From Adineta vaga (lineage: Eukaryota > Rotifera): a stretch of 64,000 nucleotides of DNA. The position numbers and the translations under genes were made by a program. Below, piece after piece: positions 26,270 to 36,185 of the stretch (the first letter of the stretch is position 1; the number at the start of each line of letters is the position of its first letter). The DNA lies in NCBI GenBank assembly GCA_021613535.1, contig CP075495.1, positions 8,618,001 through 8,682,000 of the forward strand, written 5' to 3'. The notes under the pieces were generated by a model. The model was not told where the DNA came from. It was given only the letters and a program-made list of their open reading frames with translations, and ran no database searches.

Positions 26270-27260
26270 TTATTCAACAATTACTATTGCTTTATTTGAT
26301 TCATTTGATGAAATATGTATTAAACGTTTACTAGAAGTGTGAGAAAGTTTGGAAGAAAAATACTTTAGATTTTCTTTTTGATTATTAATATCAAAAAATA
26401 AAAGAGTCTGATTGAAACCAGTAACATATTTCGTTGTATTTTCAATTTGACATGATTTTAGTAGACGACGACGACTAGGAATGTTTTCTATAAGACATAT
26501 TTCATTTGCTGAACGTATATCCCATAGATTAATTCTATCTGACTTTTGTTCAGAATTATAATTGATTGAAATCAAATGATTACCATCTGATGTAAATGTC
26601 AATTGTTCAATGTTTGATGAAGATTTAAAAATACGTGCTGGTTGTGCTTGATCAAGTGACCAGAGAATGATTAAACCATCGTTTGAACCAGATGCTAAAT
26701 ATTTACCATTGGGATGAAATGAAAGAGTATTGATATCATCGGTATGATAGATAAATGTTCGAAGAATATTTAATCGTTCTGATGTCCAAAGACGAACAGT
26801 CCGATCCATAGAACCAGATGCAAAACGATCAGATTTCGAATGTACAGATAAACACCAGACAGGTGAAAGATGAGATCGATAGATTGTAATACAATGAGAA
26901 GAAAATGAACGCCATAGACGTATATCATTATCAGCTGAACATGAGAGAATATAACTTTCATTTGGATCATAATAACAAATGTCAGAGATAAGCTTTGTAT
27001 GACCTAAAAAAAGAGATTCTTCAACTAGATAAGTTATTTGAATCTATCTTTTAAGATTTTGTATACGATGAATATTACAAACCTCTTAATTCAATATATT
27101 TGGAGTTATTTTCATTCAATGATGATAATGGCTGTGTTTGGTAGATAATGCCTTGATCTGTTCCACAGACAATTTCTTTTCGATTATTAATATCTGCACA
27201 TGTCAACCATTCATTTTCATTTCGATTTGTTAGATGATGAGTCGAAATCTCTGGTAACAT
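26270..27260 (-). CDS. WD40-repeat protein, TAF5/TAF5L-like propeller
   Basis: Two exons: 27083-27260 and 26270-27003, giving 303 aa. Recognisable WD40 blades: GHTKLISDICYYDPNESYIL, SPVWCLSVHSKSDRFASGSM followed by DRTVRLWTSERLNILRTF, and INTLSFHPNGKYLASGSNDG followed by LIILWSLD, plus weaker ones after. The 'SPVWCLSVH...' and 'FHPNGKYLASGS' blades most resemble the propeller of TAF5/TAF5L (TFIID/SAGA subunits), but the LisH/NTD2 half of TAF5 is absent and the last blades are degenerate. The protein could therefore be a free-standing rotifer WD40 protein; function is not assigned. It sits between MIC19 (161 bp upstream) and ERGIC2 (31 bp downstream) on the same strand. An AG seven bases before its ATG (27268-27269) could accept a spliced leader. 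Confidence 0.75.
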
Positions 27261-27421
27261 GAAAATTCTATAAACGAAAAATAATCTAAAATCTTCAAAA
27301 TATTCAGCAGGAATAGGGCGAAATCATTTTTTACTAGTCCAATAGACATTAAAAAAGAAGAAACAAACGTTGACAAAAAATGTCTAATGACTAAAAACTA
27401 GGAACATGTTTCTAATTAGGA

Positions 27422-28063
27422 TCAATGTGAATCAGCTTGTGCTGATGTTTTAGCTGAGAGTGGATCAACAAATGTATGTTGTTCCGGTGCTTCTTTTGTC
27501 GTTGTTGACGCATTTTCTTGTGTATAATAAATTCCTAATGATTGTTCACGATGTTGTTGAACACATTTCATAAATTTTTCAGCAATCGATGAACAGGTTA
27601 AAACTTGTTTTGGATTAGCTAAATAACATTGTTCAATTTCTGAACGTTCTATTTCACAGATCGGTGAATAGATATATTTGGAAAATTTCTTTTCAACTTT
27701 CTCAATTTCAGCAGCTAAATTTTCTTTTGTTAAGTTTAATTTTTCACGATTAGTTCGTTCTTGTTCAAGAAGTTTTTCTTTATATTCTTGTCTTAAACGT
27801 TGTAATTCAGTATCATTCACAGATGATGCTAAAGCACGCCATGTTTCTACACTTCCATTGGTATCAATGGTTGGTAATGGAACATTCGTAGCCGATGGTT
27901 TCAAAGGTGATGCTGAAGAAATTCCTGGTGTTCGTGTACTTGTTGCTTGTGGAATATCTTTACCAACCGATGATTGAAGTTGTTGTAAAGCAGCTTCAGT
28001 CATTAAAAGTTGGTTTTCAAAAGAAATATTTCTTGGTGGTTCTTTTGTCCCATTTGCTCCCAT
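27422..28063 (-). CDS. MICOS subunit MIC19/MIC25 (CHCHD3/6)
   Basis: Single exon, 213 aa (human CHCHD3 is 227). It starts MGANGTKEPP, giving Gly2 for N-myristoylation as in CHCHD3. A middle helical, charged region (about residues 80-130, coiled coil) is the DUF737 part. A CHCH domain follows with two CX9C motifs: C-EIERSEIEQ-C and C-SSIAEKFMK-C. MIC19 sits on the inner mitochondrial membrane facing the intermembrane space and helps hold crista junctions by bridging MIC60 to SAM50. MIC19 and MIC25 cannot be separated here. It is the first gene of a tight same-strand trio with the WD40 gene and ERGIC2. Confidence 0.92.
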   Translation of the reverse strand: MGANGTKEPPRNISFENQLLMTEAALQQLQSSVGKDIPQATSTRTPGISSASPLKPSATNVPLPTIDTNGSVETWRALASSVNDTELQRLRQEYKEKLLEQERTNREKLNLTKENLAAEIEKVEKKFSKYIYSPICEIERSEIEQCYLANPKQVLTCSSIAEKFMKCVQQHREQSLGIYYTQENASTTTKEAPEQHTFVDPLSAKTSAQADSH

Positions 28064-28386
28064 TCTTTCTTGAAAATATATCTAGAAAAATTGAATTAAA
28101 CCGATAAAATTTATGAATATTTTTATAACACTAATGATAATGAATAATATTATTTTCTTCTGCATTCAGGAGACAAGACCACAATATTCCAATCATTGTT
28201 TAGCATGATTATTTTTTGTATAAAAGCGACACAATCAGCGTCATCTATATTTATTTTTATACTACACTGACATCACTGGAATGGATGAAATTGGGCTCAA
28301 TATGATTGTTACTTTATTTCTTACTTACTTTACTTGCCAATGCCAAGTTTCGAAATCGAAATCGAAATATTATTTTAGATTTGAAA
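28064..28386. promoter_or_regulatory. Divergent promoter region
   Basis: 323 bp between MIC19 and the divergent unknown gene. AT-rich with no specific motif; presumed bidirectional promoter. Confidence 0.4.
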
Positions 28387-28934
28387 ATGCCACATAGATA
28401 TCATCGTGATGATAAATCATCACATTACGATAAAGCAAAACAAAATATTCGACAAGCATTCAATAAATCATCCAAAGATGTTGATACTACAAGAAATAGA
28501 TTCAATATTAATCTTTATGAAAATGATCGACAAGAACGTATTAATGATATTGTTGATGATGAAGATTTAATGGTTGAACGACAACCACAATTCAGTGGTT
28601 CTGAGAAAACGTCAAGAATTATTGAAGCAAATGATCGACGTCATGATGCAGTTATATTTGGTGATAAAACAACTGAAGGTAAGTTTTTCCATTAGTCATA
28701 TGAAGAAATAATCATTTATTTTGTGTTGTTTTTTAAATAAATGTAGAACAACAAAAAAATCAACTATGGGATAGTTTTAAACAATCATCGAAATATGCGA
28801 CTACGTCTCTGGCTGGTCCTCTCTTATTAGAAGATCTTGAAAATAAACAATTACGATGGAAAACGAAAATGCGTGATCTATGGACTGAACAATATGGTAC
28901 AAAAATGAATACAGAGACAGAGTCTGTTAAATAA
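28387..28934 (+). CDS. Unknown short hydrophilic protein
   Basis: Two exons: 28387-28678 and 28747-28934, giving 159 aa. The start is the first ATG in the frame. The N-terminal two thirds is charged and likely disordered. The C-terminal part (LWDSFKQSSKYATTSLAGPL followed by LLEDLENKQLRWKTKMRDLW) is predicted helical with regular Leu/Trp spacing. Its shape is vaguely like short vertebrate axoneme-associated proteins (CFAP141 type), but similarity is too weak to name it. No signal peptide or membrane segment. EXOSC1 follows 320 bp downstream on the same strand. Confidence 0.65.
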
Positions 28935-29254
28935 CTGTTTTCTTGTATATCGAAAATTGTACATGTCAGATTAATAAAGAAAGATTTTGTTAACGTCTAT
29001 AGAAGTCTCTATCAATACTAACGCCCATTCACACATATGCACATACATAAGTGATTAGATTTTTCCTTTTTCTCCGATATATATTTGAAGTTTGTCCAGA
29101 TTTTCTCGTGTCCTTCTCTTTTTTCTCTCTCTCTTGGTTGATGTGACATATTCCATTGTTATTTTTGGGCATTTGTTCTACGTGTATGCAAGGTCCTCAA
29201 AGATTTCGTTCTTATTGTTCAAACAAATATACTTGATTCTTTTGCATTTTTCAG
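28935..29254 (+). promoter_or_regulatory. Intergenic spacer ending in an AG at the EXOSC1 start
   Basis: A 320 bp spacer between two same-strand genes. It ends ttttgcatttttcAG directly on the EXOSC1 ATG. The arrangement matches ERGIC2 and suggests a trans-splice acceptor. Confidence 0.5.
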
Positions 29255-29970
29255 ATGTCATCATCCGAATATTATTGTGTACCAGGTGATCGTCTAGTCC
29301 ATGTGATCGTGCAATTTCTGGTCCTGGAACATATGAAAAACAGAATTGTATCTATGCAAGTATTGCCGGAACTATTCAACTTCAATTATTCGATTCATCA
29401 TCAACAAATCCAGATAAAAAACCGACTATATCTGTCGTACGTCAAGATCGTTCTCTAGCTGTTCCTTCTGTTGGTTCATTAGCTTATTGTAAAGTAACCA
29501 ATGTTACATCACGATTTGTACGTTGTTTAATTTTTGCTATTAATAATCAACCATTAAAAACACCATGTCATGGACGAATAACACGAGAGAATATTGAAAG
29601 TTTGAATAAAGATTCGGTTGTTTGCAGTACAAAATTTCGACCCGATGATATTGTACTTGCACGTAAGTGACTTTCTATTGAAAATCGAGAATGATATTTA
29701 ATTTTTTTGTAGGAATTATATCGTTGGGTGATGCGAATGCATATTTATTAAGTACAGCCGAAGAAAATCTCGGTGTAATTGCTGCTCGTTCAGTGGCTGG
29801 TAAGTTTAGATTATTACAGAACGAAAATTGAATTTGTTGAAATTTTAGGTGAAAAACTTGTACCCATTTCTGATTGTCAAATGATGTGTCCAATGACAAA
29901 CACTAGTGAACCACGCAAAGTAGCTAAAATTCAATCAGATCTAACCGAAGAAATCATAAAACTTAATTAA
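29255..29970 (+). CDS. EXOSC1: Exosome subunit CSL4 (EXOSC1), with a frameshift
   Basis: Three exons: 29255-29662, 29713-29799 and 29849-29970. The protein matches EXOSC1: MSSSEYYCVPGDRLV, then GPGTYEKQNCIYASIAGTIQ, SVVRQD, KVTNVTSRFVRC, FRPDDIVLARIISLGDANAY, LLSTAEENLGVIAARS and VPISDCQMMCPMT. Thus it has the N-terminal domain, the S1 RNA-binding fold and the zinc-ribbon-like end. CSL4 is a cap protein of the RNA exosome in nucleus and cytoplasm. Between codon 14 (GTC, 29297-29299) and the TGT at 29302 the frame changes as if one base were missing in the CC at 29299-29300. No GT-AG intron can explain it. The rest of the gene is intact and well conserved, so this is either a sequencing or assembly error or a very recent inactivation of this copy. 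Confidence 0.88.
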
Positions 29971-30549
29971 AAGCAACTTTCTTTTGCTATATGCTGTGTT
30001 TGTGTGTAAACAAAAACAAATAGAAACTATTAAAGTGAATTCTGATTTCTCTTTCATTTACTTCAGTTACAGGAGTTATTGATATATCTTCTGATGAACT
30101 TCACTACTACTATTAAGATCATTGTAATGTTATCAAAAGTTTTGTTTTTTATAATGAATTGAACAAGATATGATTCTTTCATACAATGAGTATATATTTT
30201 GTTCCTTTTTTTTGCCAAACAAATGAAATTCATCATAGAAGATATGTATGTTGATAAAGTTTATTTGTTTTTTCTCTCTTTTCTTTTCTAAACTTTGTTT
30301 GACTGTGTGTATTTCTAAAAGAGAAAGTAAGAGAATAATAATGAACGAATATCTCATATACACACGTGAAAGAGAGAAAAAGGAAGAAAGAGAAGGTCGA
30401 AGAAATCAAGTATAACAACAATAACAAAAGTAATAATAATAATAAACAGAAATAAACAATATCTTTGCTTTTGAGAGAGTTGATAATCTTTGATGATAAT
30501 AATCATGATGATGAAGAAGAAAAACGAGAGAAAATAAAAAAAATTCTTT
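29971..30549. other. Convergent 3' intergenic region
   Basis: 0.6 kb between convergent EXOSC1 and eIF4E genes. Rich in AT and GAGA/TTTC tracts. No gene seen. Confidence 0.5.
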
Positions 30550-31869
30550 TCATAGTTGATAGATAACTTTATTGCCGCCAGCTGTACTTTTCTTTTTATT
30601 CATCATATTTGTTGTTGATGTTGTTGCTGTTGTTGTACTTGTTTCTTGATTATGAAGCTATTTTATAATAAATTAAATCAATCAATTTTTACTAATCAAT
30701 TTTTATCTATTTACTTCGAATAAAATATGAATTTGTCGTGGAATATTAATTAATTCACGCAAACGTCGTCTGAAAAATATAAATGTTTGATAATCACAAA
30801 GTAGAAACAAATATTTTACCCAATACGAAAGATAAGTTGTTGATCATGATGAACTGATGTCCAAAGTGCAATACGATCACAACTTTTACGAGCTGAAAGA
30901 ACTACACCATTAACATAATTTGTATCTTGAGCATATTGACCACCAATAAGAGCTAACATCTAATTCATATATGATTATTAAATAAATTCTCGTTAAAAGA
31001 AAAGAAAACTTACTGAAGCAAGCCAACAAACATCAAGATTAAGATAGACCTGTTCTGGTTTTGAAAAATAAAGAACCCAACGTCCACCGCTAGAATTTTG
31101 TGGATCTTCCCAACATGGTAAAATTGAACTTTTAAATAACATATAATCACAACTTGGTGGTAAACGTGAAGCCACACGTAGATGATTGAAGAGTCTAAAT
31201 CAAGAAAAGATCGAAGATTTTGACCACATGAATTGAATTGCAAAGTTGGAATATAAAATATCGTATATATCCGAATACTTTTTAGATGTTCATGAAATGA
31301 AGGAGAACGTATGTCTAGTTAGATTCACACAATTATCCAACTATGAACAATGTATGGAATTGATTGAAACAATGTGTTATTCATCCATGCACAAGTACTG
31401 AAATTTTGTTAAACTTACGCCCAAAATTCTTCGACATAACCGAAGGATGCTAATTTCATAAGATTTTCTTGCCAATCTTTTCCTTGTTGATTTTTTAAAT
31501 ACCAAAACGACCATTGATGTTCCAATGGATGTATTAATTCAATTTGTTTATTCATTAAAATAAGTGGCATCGGTGATTCATTTGATTCCATTGTTGAACC
31601 ATTCGATGACGATGATAAAAGTGGTCCATCTTTTCGTTCACCATGAATTAATAATTTTTTTTCCAATAAATTCGTAATGTTCGTCGGTTTAACAGTATTT
31701 AATTGAATTTGTTCAGCTAAAACAAGAATTTAGAAAATTTGAATAAGGTTGTCTTTTTCATTATTATTTACATACAATTATCGTTTATTTGAATAATATT
31801 TTCTTTGATATCGTCAAGTAATTCATTAACAATATTTGTTGTTGTAGATTCTGTAATAAGATTTGTCAT
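30550..31869 (-). CDS. Translation initiation factor eIF4E
   Basis: Six exons: 31776-31869, 31419-31716, 31014-31194, 30820-30959, 30715-30769 and 30550-30657, giving 291 aa, longer than human eIF4E (217) through N- and C-terminal extensions. The core is clear: HPLEHQWSFWYLKNQQGKDW, FGYVEEFWALFNHL, LPPSCDYMLFKSSILPCWED, GGRWVLYF and IALWTSVHHDQ. Cap-sandwich tryptophans (HQW..FW and PCWED, with the acidic residue after Trp) and the dorsal Trp in VEEFW that binds eIF4G-type motifs are present, so this is a class I-like eIF4E rather than 4EHP. The N-terminal about 95 residues and the Thr-rich, Lys-rich C-terminal tail are lineage-specific. Function: binding of the 5' cap in the cytosol. In an organism with trans-splicing, eIF4E paralogues may differ in preference for methylated leader caps; the class here is not determined. 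Confidence 0.93.
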
Positions 31870-32288
31870 TTTTTTTAAATATGTTATTTGTTTTTACAAG
31901 ATATATATTTAAATACAAACGTCCGACGTGTGTATGTATGTTTATAAAAGAAACTTCTCAGCTAAGCTAACTATATGGATAACAATACCTCGAATCTAGT
32001 TGTGATTCATTATCTAATGATACCGCGCATGTTATGGATTTCATTAAAAATAACTTGAAATAATGAATAAAATAAGAATTTATTTCGAAAAAAATCTCTA
32101 AAGAAAGAAATTACTTTTTTACTTTTATTCAAGATAAATTAGAATGGAAGATGCATTAGTGCGTTATTGTATTTAAGGTTAAGTTTTTTATTGGATAAAT
32201 AACAATCATTTCTTTGTGTTAAATCAATCAATAATCGAATCGAATCTGAAATACTCCCTACCTATTAAGTAAGGAAGGATATAGTACA
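31870..32288. promoter_or_regulatory. Divergent promoter region eIF4E/AASDHPPT
   Basis: 419 bp AT-rich spacer between two divergent genes; no motif identified. A possible AG acceptor (ggatatAG) lies just before the AASDHPPT ATG. Confidence 0.4.
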
Positions 32289-33131
32289 ATGTATCGATTT
32301 TATATCAATTGTGAAAATTGGAAACCAACACGTGATGAATGGATTCAAGCGACACGTTGTATTACACAGATTGAATTGGAACGTATCGATAAATTTGTCT
32401 TTCAACGTGATGCAAAATTTGCGCTTGCTGGACAATTATTAATTCGTTATCTTCTTGCTCAAGCACTTCAACGGAAAAGTTCATCATTTGAAATTCAACG
32501 TACTGAATATGGCCGACCTTTTATCAATTCATTGGAAAAATTTGATTTTAATCTTTCTCATCATTATCATTTAGTTTGTATTGCTGGTACATTCAATGGT
32601 TTAATTGGTTGCGATACGATGGAATATCGGGTTAATACTCCTCAAAAAGAATCTATTGAATCAGTAACAAATTTACTTCGACGAGAATTTACTGATAATG
32701 AATATAATTTCATATTAAATAAATCGAAAGATGAAAAAATTCGTTTTAATCATTTTTATCGTTTATGGTGTTTAAAAGAAAGTTATGTCAAATGGTTAGG
32801 TTGTGGTATTGGATATCAATTATCTAGAATGAATTTTTGTATTAACACCGATGTATTCGATGAGAGTAATACTAAGCAAGTTCTATCTGATACAAAGTTG
32901 GAATTAGATAATAAATTAGTTGATAATGATCTTCGATTCGATGAACAAATTATTTCATTGTCGAATAATGAACAACAAATAATTGCATTATGTTTATCAA
33001 ATAAAGACAGTTGTCAACCATTTGTTGAATTAACTATGGAGGAAATATTGAAAGGTTGTTCACCATTGGATGAAACGAAACAAGGTGATGAGACGTGGTG
33101 GAATAGATTTAATACGAAAAAATTAAGATAA
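32289..33131 (+). CDS. AASDHPPT: 4'-phosphopantetheinyl transferase (AASDHPPT)
   Basis: Single exon, 280 aa (human is 309). It transfers phosphopantetheine from CoA to carrier domains, such as fatty-acid synthase ACP and the mitochondrial ACP, in the cytosol. Family motifs are present in order: FVFQRDAKFALAGQLLIRYL (residues 37-56), FNLSHH (87-92), Asp109 in LIGCDTM (Mg-binding; usually G-I-D), and WCLKESYVKWLGCGIGYQL (160-178) with the W-x-x-K-E-S-x-x-K signature and catalytic Glu164. The C-terminal 100 residues are less conserved, acidic and Asn-rich. It looks like the animal AASDHPPT, not a bacterial Sfp, so lateral transfer is not indicated. The absence of introns is notable among intron-rich neighbours. 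Confidence 0.93.
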   Translation: MYRFYINCENWKPTRDEWIQATRCITQIELERIDKFVFQRDAKFALAGQLLIRYLLAQALQRKSSSFEIQRTEYGRPFINSLEKFDFNLSHHYHLVCIAGTFNGLIGCDTMEYRVNTPQKESIESVTNLLRREFTDNEYNFILNKSKDEKIRFNHFYRLWCLKESYVKWLGCGIGYQLSRMNFCINTDVFDESNTKQVLSDTKLELDNKLVDNDLRFDEQIISLSNNEQQIIALCLSNKDSCQPFVELTMEEILKGCSPLDETKQGDETWWNRFNTKKLR

Positions 33132-34015
33132 TTGTTTACGGTAATTGATTTCAAATATTCTTTAATCTCTTTTAGGTGATCGAACATAATAATTCATTGT
33201 GCTTTCTATTAAGTATTGAACTCATCAAGCATATTAGATTTTTGTTCATAAACATGATTGATGGTTATTTTACACATTCGTATATAATCAATAATTCATA
33301 TTTTCATAAATGTCTTTCAATTTGTTATTAACGATACTAATATATTCAAGATGTTAAATTTGTTTTTAATCTATTTTGTTAATCACAGTAGTGCTACTAA
33401 CAACTCTAAACTTCGAAGTTTTTTTCTATAAATAAAAATATATCAATAAGTATCATGATCGTTTGTTTTTCTTTTGTGAAAAGTTTTCAATCGACCTTGG
33501 AAAATCTTCCCGATATCTAATGATTTTCAGCAGTAATTTAGTTGCGACAAATGATTATAATTGATTTCCTATTGCTGCCCGTAAGAGATTAAATAGAGGA
33601 AATTAGAAGAAACTATCGAGTCCATACGTACTTACCTCGCAAATGTTCAAGTCACTAACTAAAATACGTAAACTGCGAACTTAATCTGTGTATGTAATCA
33701 GTTGACGTCTATATCGTTATAGATAGCTGCTTTCTGAATCGTTAATCAATCGATTCGGAGAATTTGGAAAAACTATGTCAGTTACTATAAAGATATCGAG
33801 AATTTGTATACTGTTAAATTCAAAAAACAATAATGATAAAAAAAACATACGAATGAGATACAAAAAAAAAGAAGCTGAATAACAACAAATCACAGGATTT
33901 GTATAAAAAAGGTTATGCTCATTATAACTCTGTCAGATCTACTGAATGACGAGATGAAAAAAAAATGACCCGTATCATTCGATTGGCAGTATTAAAAATG
34001 AAAACAAAATGGTGA
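33132..34015. other. Convergent 3' intergenic region
   Basis: 0.9 kb between convergent genes; AT-rich, no ORF or RNA gene recognised. Confidence 0.5.
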
Positions 34016-34718
34016 TTAAACTTCATCGGAATGATCTTGAATTCTTTGTAGGCGATCTTTTTTTGGTTTTATTGAATGATGATCTGTATTTCTTGGTGAT
34101 TTTCGTCGTGTTTCTGTTGTAGTTGAATGACGTTTTGATCTAGTATGTGTTGGTCGTGAGACGTGTGAATGTTTCGTTCGATGATGGGAATGATGTTCGT
34201 TTGATATTACATGTGGTATTCGTTTTCGATTATTTGAAGAAGAACGAGTAGTAGTAGTAGTAGTAGATGGTTTGATGTCATTTTTAGTTTTATTATTATT
34301 ATCAAGCTTTGTGTCTGATGACGAGGAAGAGGCAAGTTGAACCGAACGATGTTTAGTGCTACTTCGATCACTCCTTGACTTCGCTGTTGCATGATTGGTA
34401 GCAGATGATGATATTCGATTGGAAGTAGATTTTCTGTTGGATATACCGTTCGTATTTCGATGTTCCGGTGTCGTATTTTCCATGATTATGTCTGGTTTTT
34501 TATCTTTCTTTTGGAGTACATTTGCAATAACATCATTTTTGTTAGTTGATTTCCTTGACTTGTGTGTTGGCGGACTGTCGTTGACGTTGCTATTAACTTC
34601 ACGGATGGAAACGCTCGTTGGTTTTCCCGATTGTTTTTTCTTCAATAACTTGCTTGATGAATCTTTAATGAATACTTCATCATTATCATCCTCTTCCATT
34701 TCATTGACACTTAATCCT

Positions 34719-34749
<31 letters not shown>

Positions 34750-36185
34750 CATCTGTACCTGTTTCAGTTTCATCGATGTGCGTATCAGCGTTCGGTTTTG
34801 TTATCGGCGATATTGGTGTTTCTATATGACCTAGATCACTACTCAATACTAAAAATTTTTTACATGTACATCGATATAATAATCTACGAATTAGAAACCA
34901 TGAATTGCTTTCGATAATTGCAAATGCGAAACATTGTAGTATAATACTGGATAATCGTAATAGAAAACAGATTTTAACTTTCATTGTAAATGTTTCCTTG
35001 TTTGTAGTAAAACGTGTAAATATACCATGAGCTATCGAAACAAAATAAAATGGAAATGAAAAGAATACATTCAATAAAAGAAATAGAACGTATAATAATG
35101 TCATATGATTAGTAGATTTGATCTTTGCTCGTTTATTTACACAACATGTTGGTGTAAAGAATTTATAGAATACAGAAATAACCATTGATTTTAGAATTAA
35201 TATAATCAAAATTGTAAATAAAATAATGAATAATATTTTAAATACCGATGACAATCGTCCATCAATTGAACATCGATATGGTGATGTTGTTAGTTTTTTA
35301 CTAAGATCATTAAATATTGATGGAGCAATATCGCCAACTTTATTTGTTATAGATTTTAAACTGAATTTTTTCTTTAATATCAATATTGCTGTAATCGCTG
35401 CAATAAAAATCAACCAAATTGTAATTAGAATTGCTTGAATAACATAAGCTTTTGTAAATAAGTTTGTTATTGTTGTTTTGCAAAGTTTCGACATTCGTTC
35501 AAGAGAAAGAAAAAGTAAAGCGAAGTGCATCACTGGTATTGTTATATACATACCTAAAATAGATAGAGAATAAAGTTTCGGTGTGATATCGATTTTGAAA
35601 CTTTCGAAAGAAAAACTTAATTCAATCAAAAAAATCATAAATAAACAAACCGTAATTCGCAAAATCACATATAACACTATTCAATTGAAAATTTTGTGCC
35701 ACATTGATCATTGACAATAAAATATAGATCAAATATAATAATTCACATAGAAAGATATGAAAAAAAATCATTTTTACACCCATTGTTTCACTTGATTTCT
35801 TTTTTGCACGTATAAATATCGTTATAATTGTTGGTAGAATAGATAAGATCGCAATTGTCCATAAACATAAAACAGCTACTTCAAAATAAACATCTTCTGC
35901 TGTTCGTGGACTAAATAATGAATCATAAAAACCTTTCGGATATGTTTCATTTTCTTTTGATGAAAATACATTCGGTAGTAAAGTTTTTGTTTTATTCATT
36001 AATTTATCAAAACCTGTTCGATTCTTTGCAATATCTGTATAATTATGATATTTATCACGCATATGATGATATGTATCATTGGAAATGAGACGTTCACGAA
36101 TCGATGATGTGACATTTGTTTTGAGATTTTGTTTGATTTTACTTTTGAAATAACCACGAATCGATGGTCGAGATTCGGATGACAT
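34016..36185 (-). CDS. Orphan seven-transmembrane receptor with long charged tail
   Basis: Two exons: 35651-36185 and 34016-35553, giving 690 aa. An apparent frame break in the middle is a real intron (35554-35650, GT..AG, phase 1). Removing it puts Cys173 exactly 25 residues before Arg198 in LSLERM, the spacing between the disulphide Cys and the DRY-type Arg of TM3 in rhodopsin-class GPCRs. Helices: TM1 VAVLCLWTIAILSILPTIIT, TM2 FFHIFLCELLYLIYILL, TM3 MYITIPVMHFALLFLSLER, TM4 AILITIWLIFIAAITAILIL, TM5 KILFIILFTILIILILKS, TM6 TLLYVLFLLLNVFFSFPFYF and TM7 LRLSSIILQCFAFAIIES. About 300 C-terminal residues are low complexity: an acidic Glu-Ser-Glu repeat, then basic Ser/Thr/His/Arg-rich. No ligand class recognised. 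The N-terminus has several Asn-x-Ser/Thr sites, fitting an extracellular domain. Confidence 0.8.

Noticed and set aside
32289-33131. Phosphopantetheinyl transferase as a horizontally acquired bacterial gene
   Set aside because: Motifs and overall alignment are those of animal AASDHPPT; the lack of introns alone is not enough.
35554-35660. Apparent frameshift between the two halves of the seven-transmembrane receptor gene
   Set aside because: A phase-1 GT-AG intron (35554-35650) joins the halves and restores the exact Cys-to-Arg spacing of TM3, so no frameshift is needed.
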